NCBI GenBank assembly: GCA_039809105.1
Contig: JBDHUJ010000045.1
Location: 1 to 10,262 of the forward strand
DNA: 10,262 nt
DNA from: JBDHUJ01 sp039809105
Lineage (GTDB): Bacteria; Patescibacteriota; Saccharimonadia; Saccharimonadales; UBA4665
Direction of reading: 5' to 3'
The notes under the pieces: model-generated
Database searches by the model: none
Seen by the model: the letters and a program-made list of their open reading frames with translations, nothing else
Told to the model about the DNA's origin: nothing
Shown: positions 6,797 through 10,262 of the stretch, one piece after another
Layout: each line of letters opens with the position of its first letter
Position numbering within the stretch: the first letter of the stretch is position 1
Program-made: the position numbers and the translations under genes

Positions 6797-6865
6797 ACCT
6801 AACCTCACCCCTCGTCACCCTGAACTTGATTCAGGGTCCGCCTCCGTCCCTAGACCAAACCTAAC
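6788..6865. repeat. 16-bp direct repeat flanking a REP-like half-unit
   Basis: CTAGACCAAACCTAAC occurs at 6788-6803 and again at 6850-6865. The 46 bp between the copies contain a palindrome, ACCCTGAA-n5-TTCAGGGT (6817-6837), related to the unit at 6414-6499. Copy one supplies the -35 of the minus-strand membrane protein gene. Copy two supplies the -35 of the tRNA gene. This may be a target duplication or a local duplication. Confidence 0.75.
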
Positions 6866-8512
6866 AGATGTGGTAAGATATGCAGGTTCAAATTTGCCAC
6901 TTACGGTCCCGTCGTCTAGTGGTCCAGGACGTCTGGTTCTCATCCAGAAAATCGCGGGTTCGACTCCCGCCGGGATCACCATACTGGAGAAATCAGCAGA
7001 AACGTCCTTCGGGGCGTTTTTGTTTAATCTGTAAAAGTCACTTATTTTGCGGGTGTAAACTTTTTTCTCACGAGTCACTGAAAAACCTTCAGGAAATAAT
7101 AATTGTTTACACCACCTCTGATGCTCTTGGTCTAGTTCCCAAAACTTCTGTCTGAAACCTTCTACTGTATTGATTGCAAACTCAACAAACTCCACGAAGT
7201 CCTTCTCTATGGTGGAGATTGACTCCAGTTGCTCCTTGATGTCATTAATTTGTTCGTCTAATGCATCTAACGCTAAATCAGCCCTATCAGCTGCTAGCTC
7301 TCCCCGAACCTGCTTTAAAATCACTGTTTTTCTGTCATTATCTAGGGTTTTAAGACGGGTCTGAAGCGATTCGGTGGTGTTATAGGATAAAGCTTGCTCT
7401 TGCTCCCAAACGTGCCGTAAAGCTCCGATAAAGTCACTTATTCTATCTTTAGCAAGTTCCAAATCTAGTAGCGAGTCACTAAGCTTGTTATGTAACTCAT
7501 CTCTAAGAATATTGCGGTTACATGCCCTGCAACGATAGCGTTTGTAGAACTTTCGCTTGTCTCCAGCTTTACCGTTGTTATGGTCATAGCCTACTAGCAA
7601 AGGGTGTTCAGCTCCAGCTTCAGAACATTCCTTGCACTCCATTATCTTAGATAGGGGAAAGTCTGGGTTGAACTGCTTGCGTTGTCTGTATACAGCTCCT
7701 TTAGCGATTTGTTTTAAAGTCTCATGCTGCTCTGGTGTAATCATAGCTTTGTGCAAACCTTTAGGGTTTATCTTCCAGTCAGACATCTGTATGATTCCTG
7801 CGTAATACGGGTCTTGTAGCATCACTTTAAAATGACCTGCATCGAGACCTCTACCAGACTTACGCTTATAGCCAGCTGCGTTTATTCCAGCTACTACTTC
7901 TTTGATAGGTATGCCTTCTAGAACTTGCAGAAACCCAGACCTCAACATTGACCATTCAGGTTCTTTCGGGGAATGGAGTCCTCGTACTTCAGTTCGTTGA
8001 TAGCCAGCTTTTGGGTTGCTAGGGTAGTAGCCAGCTGCAACTCGTGACTGCATGTTGCTTGTAGTCTTTGTAATACGCTCTAAGTTAGCTGCTTCACCAC
8101 GAAAAACGTCAATCATCTCTTCCATGGTTGCAACCATACTAGTATCTTCTGCTAAGTGAGGTTTCTTAGCATACACTAGCTTTGAGCCAGCTTCTTCACG
8201 AAACTTTACCTTCCAGTGATAGTACATCTCTAAATCACGCATGAAACGGTCGGGTTCATCTACGATAATGTACTTAACTTTTTTATCTGCCTTAGCAAAT
8301 GCAAGCATCTCCATAAGGTCTTTACGCTGATAATTTTTGCCTTTACGACTTGACTGAGTGATACTCCAGAACTTCACAATCTCTGCATTAAATAGTGAAG
8401 CTGCATCGTACACTCTAGTTTCTTGTGCTTCTAGACTAGACCCTTCAACACCTTGTTTGACCGTAGATACTCGACAGAGTGCGATGGCTTTTACTTTTTT
8501 ATTGTCATTCAT
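6815..8512 (-). CDS. Large serine recombinase (integrase) of the tRNA-Glu island
   Basis: The 565-residue site-specific recombinase is expected to integrate and excise the element through a 5'-phosphoserine intermediate. The N-terminal resolvase domain (about 8-150) starts ALCRVSTVKQG with catalytic Ser16 and Arg14, and continues to DEPDRFMRD. A Recombinase DNA-binding domain spans about 155-285. A zinc ribbon with CxxC pairs (CKEC and CRAC) lies at about 290-335, followed by a coiled coil at about 370-440. SD AAGGAG lies 8-9 nt before ATG 8512. From about residue 511 the frame is antisense to the tRNA-Glu gene (IPAGVEPA...), then the tRNA promoter. These last about 55 residues are therefore host DNA joined at the attachment site, and probably not part of the functional fold. 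Codon use is AT-richer than the left-hand genes. Confidence 0.93.
   Translation of the reverse strand: MNDNKKVKAIALCRVSTVKQGVEGSSLEAQETRVYDAASLFNAEIVKFWSITQSSRKGKNYQRKDLMEMLAFAKADKKVKYIIVDEPDRFMRDLEMYYHWKVKFREEAGSKLVYAKKPHLAEDTSMVATMEEMIDVFRGEAANLERITKTTSNMQSRVAAGYYPSNPKAGYQRTEVRGLHSPKEPEWSMLRSGFLQVLEGIPIKEVVAGINAAGYKRKSGRGLDAGHFKVMLQDPYYAGIIQMSDWKINPKGLHKAMITPEQHETLKQIAKGAVYRQRKQFNPDFPLSKIMECKECSEAGAEHPLLVGYDHNNGKAGDKRKFYKRYRCRACNRNILRDELHNKLSDSLLDLELAKDRISDFIGALRHVWEQEQALSYNTTESLQTRLKTLDNDRKTVILKQVRGELAADRADLALDALDEQINDIKEQLESISTIEKDFVEFVEFAINTVEGFRQKFWELDQEHQRWCKQLLFPEGFSVTREKKVYTRKISDFYRLNKNAPKDVSADFSSMVIPAGVEPAIFWMRTRRPGPLDDGTVSGKFEPAYLTTSVRFGLGTEADPESSSG
6851..6879 (+). promoter_or_regulatory. 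Promoter of tRNA-Glu
   Basis: The -35 TAGACC (6851-6856) and -10 TAAGAT (6874-6879) have a 17-bp spacer with TGG in the extended -10 position. Transcription would start near 6886, giving a 5' leader of about 19 nt before the mature tRNA. A weak GTGGTAA/TTGCCAC inverted repeat (6870-6900) surrounds the start. Confidence 0.55.
6905..6981 (+). tRNA. tRNA-Glu, anticodon CTC
   Basis: The full cloverleaf is visible. The acceptor GGTCCCG pairs with CGGGATC (one G-U), and the D stem is GTC/GAC. The anticodon stem is TCTGG/CCAGA with loop TTCTCAT, giving anticodon CTC for GAG codons. The T stem is GCGGG/CCCGC with loop TTCGACT. The discriminator is A and CCA is encoded, 77 nt in all. Its 3' end is the boundary with the AT-rich island, and the recombinase frame runs antisense across it, so it is the probable integration target. 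The tRNA itself appears intact. Confidence 0.97.
7000..7021 (+). terminator. Intrinsic terminator after tRNA-Glu
   Basis: An 8-bp stem AAACGTCC/GGGCGTTT (one U-G) is closed by a UUCG tetraloop (7008-7011) and runs into TTTTT, 18 nt after the tRNA. It lies inside the recombinase coding frame on the opposite strand, where it encodes APKDVS. It may belong to the element end rather than to the original tRNA locus. Confidence 0.8.
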
Positions 8513-8537
8513 TTTTCAATCTCCTTAATTAGCTTTA

Positions 8538-8634
8538 GGTACACAAAAGGCGACCCCTGTGGCTACTTCCTAATGACAGGAAATACAGAGGTCGCCGTCT
8601 GTACCCGAAACTAATGTCATTAAATTGTAGCCAC
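8538..8634 (-). promoter_or_regulatory. Folded leader of the recombinase mRNA (attenuator or pseudoknot candidate)
   Basis: Read as minus-strand RNA from about 8634, stem 1 pairs GUGGCUAC (8634-8627) with GUAGCCAC (8566-8559). It continues with UUUAAUGACA (8624-8615) against UGUCAUUAGG (8578-8569), leaving only an AA/AA internal loop. Stem 2 pairs GGCGACCUCUGU (8596-8585) with ACAGGGGUCGCC (8560-8549), followed by UUUU, which makes it terminator-like. An extra GGUACA/UGUACC (8605-8600 with 8543-8538) lies outside stem 2. The stems share 2 nt and cross, so they are alternatives or a pseudoknot. The U-G pairs exist only in minus-strand RNA; the plus strand would have C-A mismatches. The structure lies between the promoter and the recombinase SD, suggesting control of recombinase synthesis. 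Confidence 0.6.
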
Positions 8635-8639
8635 TTAAT

Positions 8640-8668
8640 ATTATACTCTCCTACCTCTGTTGTAGCAA
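8640..8668 (-). promoter_or_regulatory. Promoter of the recombinase gene
   Basis: On the minus strand, TTGCTA (8668-8663) and TATAAT (8645-8640) are separated by 17 bp. Transcription should start near 8633, at the first bases of the folded leader, leaving a 5' untranslated region of about 120 nt. A small inverted repeat AGCAA/TTGCT (8664-8679) overlaps the -35 box and could be an operator. Confidence 0.7.
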
Positions 8669-8791
8669 CCGAAATTGCTTAAAAAGTGAGAGGAAAAACC
8701 TAGCATTTTCTATGGCTTCCTGGCTAGGCTTTGTCTTTTTTAATTCACGCACATTTTCGCCTAAATATTGGCTCACTATGCTGCCGTTCAT
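8651..8791 (-). CDS. Putative small protein, 46 aa
   Basis: The ATG at 8791 begins 3 nt after the stop of the 60-aa ORF and reads MNGSIVSQYLGENVRELKKT, ending at TAG 8651. The product is small and basic with an amphipathic helical second half (SQEAIENARFFLSLFKQFRL). No family is recognised. The tight spacing suggests translational coupling, and its end overlaps the recombinase promoter region. By position it could be an excision or regulatory factor, but nothing in the sequence proves that. Confidence 0.4.
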   Translation of the reverse strand: MNGSIVSQYLGENVRELKKTKPSQEAIENARFFLSLFKQFRLLQQR

Positions 8792-8794
8792 ATG

Positions 8795-8977
8795 TTACCG
8801 CTTCATGTTTACACTCTTGAGAGCAATATATTCCAGCTCTTTTAGAGCTTTACGTCCACGTAGTACATCGTCAGCCGACAACACGACATGTGTTTCAAAC
8901 TCGGTGAACTTGTCGTAGACAAACTGCAACACTCTAAGTAGGGTGAAGCGTTCTTTTTTAAGTTGTTTTATACGCAC
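8795..8977 (-). CDS. Putative small basic protein, 60 aa
   Basis: The frame opens at ATG 9040 (81 aa). However, a strong SD (AAGGAG, 8990-8985) lies 7 nt before the GTG at 8977, and the residues upstream of it (ASICRCRFGVLGRR) look non-coding. GTG 8977 is therefore preferred and gives 60 aa. The protein is highly charged and helical (KQLKKERFTLLRVLQFVYDK, then ADDVLRGRKALKELEYI). I recognise no family. It lies upstream of the 46-aa ORF and the recombinase on the same strand, suggesting an element-regulatory role (inference). The alternative start at 9040 would be nearly leaderless from the promoter at 9053-9082. Confidence 0.5.
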   Translation of the reverse strand: MRIKQLKKERFTLLRVLQFVYDKFTEFETHVVLSADDVLRGRKALKELEYIALKSVNMKR

Positions 8978-9052
8978 GAGTATTCTCCTTCCGAGAACAC
9001 CAAACCGACACCTGCATATCGAGGCATGCTTCATGGTCATTAGTTATTTTTA

Positions 9053-9082
9053 GATATAGCAAGCCCCACAAACGAGACACAA
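9053..9082 (-). promoter_or_regulatory. Second promoter of the small-ORF operon
   Basis: On the minus strand, -10 TATATC (9058-9053) is preceded by an extended TGC, and a weak -35 TTGTGT lies at 9082-9077 (18-bp spacer). The expected start near 9046 precedes the small ORFs. A short CGAGA/TCTCG inverted repeat at 9073-9089 overlaps the -35. Confidence 0.4.
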
Positions 9083-9096
9083 ATCTCGCTGAAATT

Positions 9097-9186
9097 AAAA
9101 AATGCCCGATTCGAGGTGATTCACCTAGTGGGCTATGTTGTTGAGTGGAGTTGAGCTAAACTGATTCAATTTGCTCAATACTATGC
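9097..9186 (-). ncRNA. Candidate short transcript: two-hairpin sRNA or terminated leader
   Basis: Starting about 7 nt after the promoter at 9220-9192, the minus-strand RNA would fold into two hairpins. Hairpin 1 (9178-9151) pairs UUGAGC with GCUCAA and AAAUUG with CAGUUU (one U-G), with triloop AAU. Hairpin 2 (9133-9104) has GCCC/GGGC at the base and AGGUG/CACCU around AAU, and is followed by U6 (complement of 9102-9097). Both hairpins share the apex UGAAUCA, and GAAUC occurs a third time in the 3' side of hairpin 2. The U-G pair in hairpin 1 would be C-A on the other strand, supporting minus-strand RNA. The basal stem of hairpin 2 is short, so termination could be partial. It matches no family I know. 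Confidence 0.5.
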
Positions 9187-9191
9187 CTGGT

Positions 9192-9220
9192 ATTATATCA
9201 AACCATAAGCAAAAAGTCAA
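9192..9220 (-). promoter_or_regulatory. Strong promoter for the short transcript and small-ORF operon
   Basis: On the minus strand, TTGACT (9220-9215) and TATAAT (9197-9192) are separated by exactly 17 bp. It is the closest match to a sigma-70 consensus in the window. Transcription would start near 9185. Confidence 0.75.
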
Positions 9221-9440
9221 TACCCCACACAACAGATACCGCCCCTGACGAAAATGTGTTGTATTATAGACAACTATAGTATAGCTTAGTCAACAGATTT
9301 ATGCTAGCAGGTGTAGTCAGCTAGAATACCCCAACATTGTCAATCTCGCCCCTGGGGTTGATTGGAATCTTGCGTTTTTATTTTTAAAACGACTATGAGT
9401 TCATCTCAAATATTAAAACGTATGTTCTGATAGTTTCGTA
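9221..9440. other. AT-rich intergenic stretch with weak inverted repeats
   Basis: I see no gene here. It holds CAATC-n3-CCCC-T-GGGG-n2-GATTG near 9344-9370, then CGTTTT/AAAACG around an A/T-rich loop near 9376-9394. A CTATAGTATAG / TTGTCTATAAT-type AT-rich patch near 9258-9290 has promoter-like hexamers on both strands, but with poor spacing. Confidence 0.4.
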
Positions 9441-9444
9441 GACT

Positions 9445-9473
9445 GTTATAAAACAGTTAAAATGTGCCATAAT
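9445..9473 (+). promoter_or_regulatory. Promoter and possible operator of the methyltransferase gene
   Basis: The -10 CATAAT (9468-9473) is preceded by TGC. The -35 region (about 9445-9451, GTTATAA) lies inside the inverted repeat ACTGTT-ATAA-AACAGT (9442-9457). A repressor bound to this repeat would block the -35. The ATG at 9482 is 8 nt beyond the -10 box, so the mRNA would be leaderless. Confidence 0.5.
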
Positions 9474-9481
9474 ATAGCAAT

Positions 9482-10159
9482 ATGGCGAACGTAAATCTTG
9501 CAAGTGCTAAAAAGACAAAAAATGATGAGTTCTACACCCAGTATGCCGATATACAGAAAGAGGTAGAGGCATATTTAGAATATGATAAAGACACTTTTAA
9601 GAACAAGGTAGTTTACTGTAATTGTGACGACCCATTTGAAAGCAACTTCTTTCGCTATTTTGTACTTAACTTTAAGCGATTAGGTTTAAAGCAACTCATT
9701 ACAACCAGTTATAAACCATCGCCTGTAGCCAACACGCAAATTGGACTTTTCGGTGACGACGTTACATTACCCCCGGCCAAAGGACGAGCTAAGATAACTG
9801 CCAATAAGTTTGTGATAAATGATGTAGGCGATACCGACAATGATGGACAGTTCAACCTAAGCGATATAGCCGAACAACTCAAGGCAAACAAACATAACGA
9901 ATGGGAGCCGCTAGAGGGTACTGGGGACTTCCGCAGTGCTGAATGTGTTGAGTTACTAAAGCAAGCAGATATAGTAGTTACCAATCCGCCGTTTAGCTTG
10001 TTCCGTGAATACGTAAAACAGTTGATTGACTACAACAAAAAGTTTCTCATCATTGGCAACATAGGTGCTGTTTCGTATAAAGAGATTTTTCCACTTATAA
10101 AAGTCAACAGAGTATGGCTTGGCGTTACTGGTTATATGAATGTGTCACCCTCCCCTTAA
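9482..10159 (+). pseudogene. EcoRI-type adenine-specific DNA methyltransferase, 3'-truncated
   Basis: The N-terminal and central parts match the EcoRI methylase family, which transfers a methyl group from SAM to N6 of adenine to protect host DNA. KTKNDEFYTQYADI near the start, VVYCNCDDPFESNFFRYF, GDFRSAECVELLKQADIVVT, the catalytic NPPF motif at residues 168-171, and FLIIGNIGAVSYKEIFPLIK are all present. Family members are about 300-330 residues, but this frame ends after 225. The last few codons (VSPSP, stop) coincide with the start of insertion-sequence-like DNA at 10141, so the C-terminus including part of the recognition region is missing. No cognate endonuclease is in the window. The product is probably inactive. 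Confidence 0.8.
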
Positions 10160-10262
10160 ACTGAACACACTGTCTCAACCAAAGACGGTATAATGCATCT
10201 AAACAAGGGAGGCTTCATGGCCAGAGGTACACCAACGCCCCAGCACACCAAAGCTGAGGTCA
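10141..10262 (+). mobile_element. Left end of a likely insertion sequence (IS3-like), continues past the window
   Basis: The methyltransferase homology ends abruptly where TGTGTCACCCTCCCCTTAAA begins. Starting in TGT with an ACCC-C-rich segment and an AAACTGAACA stretch resembles IS3-family (IS150-group) terminal repeats. A -10-like TATAAT (10189-10194) and a new gene follow within 80 bp. The right end and target duplication lie outside the window, so the family is inferred. Confidence 0.45.
10217..10262 (+). CDS. Partial 5' end of an unknown ORF, possibly transposase OrfA
   Basis: ATG 10217 follows an SD AAGGGAGG (10205-10212) and a TATAAT box (10189-10194). Only 15 residues are visible (MARGTPTPQHTKAEV). 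Their polar, Lys/Arg-containing start fits the helix-turn-helix N-terminus of an IS3-type OrfA, but the fragment is too short to prove it. The frame is open to the window edge. Confidence 0.45.
   Translation, partial: MARGTPTPQHTKAEV

Noticed and set aside
8538..8634. Inverted repeats read as a serine-recombinase attachment site or a CRISPR-like array
   Set aside because: There is only one inverted pair and no repeat-spacer periodicity. The strand-specific U-G pairs and promoter position fit an RNA leader better, although a DNA-binding role cannot be excluded.
8712..8918. 68-codon plus-strand frame in the island
   Set aside because: It is antisense to the two minus-strand small ORFs, which have SD and coupling evidence; no SD or motif is seen on the plus strand.
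8500..10262. Second copy of the tRNA-Glu 3' end as attR inside the window
   Set aside because: No sequence matching the T-arm and acceptor end was found to the right, so the other island end must lie beyond the window.

Overview
The window looks like chromosomal DNA of a Candidatus Saccharibacteria (TM7) or related Patescibacteria genome. The clues are an Asn/Thr-rich secreted protein with NTxPGSxNNIT-type repeats, compact genes that are overlapping or nearly leaderless, and a MacB-like ABC pair with a large Thr/Asn-rich ectodomain. This placement is inference from protein style; no 16S rRNA or ribosomal protein gene is present.

Left part (about 1-6985, GC-rich): an ECF-like sigma factor runs into rlmH (23S rRNA pseudouridine methyltransferase) with a 2-nt gap. 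A MacB/LolD-type ATPase then overlaps its FtsX-like permease by 4 nt. A hairpin-rich intergenic region (4151-4345) separates the permease from a convergent unknown gene (4362-4916, minus). The divergent spacer 4917-5202 carries a multibranched palindromic element (5004-5125) in front of a signal-peptide-bearing, Trp-rich, Asn-repeat surface protein (5203-6345). A small two-helix membrane protein (6516-6761, minus), a REP-like palindrome, a 16-bp direct repeat and tRNA-Glu(CTC) with encoded CCA (6905-6981) complete this part.

Right part (about 6985-10262, visibly AT-richer): a mobile island that starts at the 3' end of tRNA-Glu. Its large serine recombinase gene (minus) reads in frame, antisense, through the tRNA terminator, the whole tRNA and the tRNA promoter. 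Upstream of the recombinase lie an attenuator- or pseudoknot-like leader, two tiny coupled ORFs, and a strong promoter followed by a short transcript-like unit with two hairpins sharing a UGAAUCA apex. On the plus strand is an EcoRI-type adenine DNA methyltransferase gene that stops after 225 codons, just where a likely insertion sequence begins (10141). A new gene starts at 10217 and runs off the window. The other end of the island is not in the window.

Recurring regulatory style: five gene starts lie only 6-10 nt behind a -10 box and lack a convincing Shine-Dalgarno site (leaderless or nearly so). The island recombinase, the 60-aa ORF, the secreted protein and the 10217 ORF instead have clear Shine-Dalgarno sites. 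The strongest candidates for something undescribed are the folded leader of the recombinase gene, the two-hairpin short transcript upstream of it, and the CGGAATG-punctuated element at 5004-5125.
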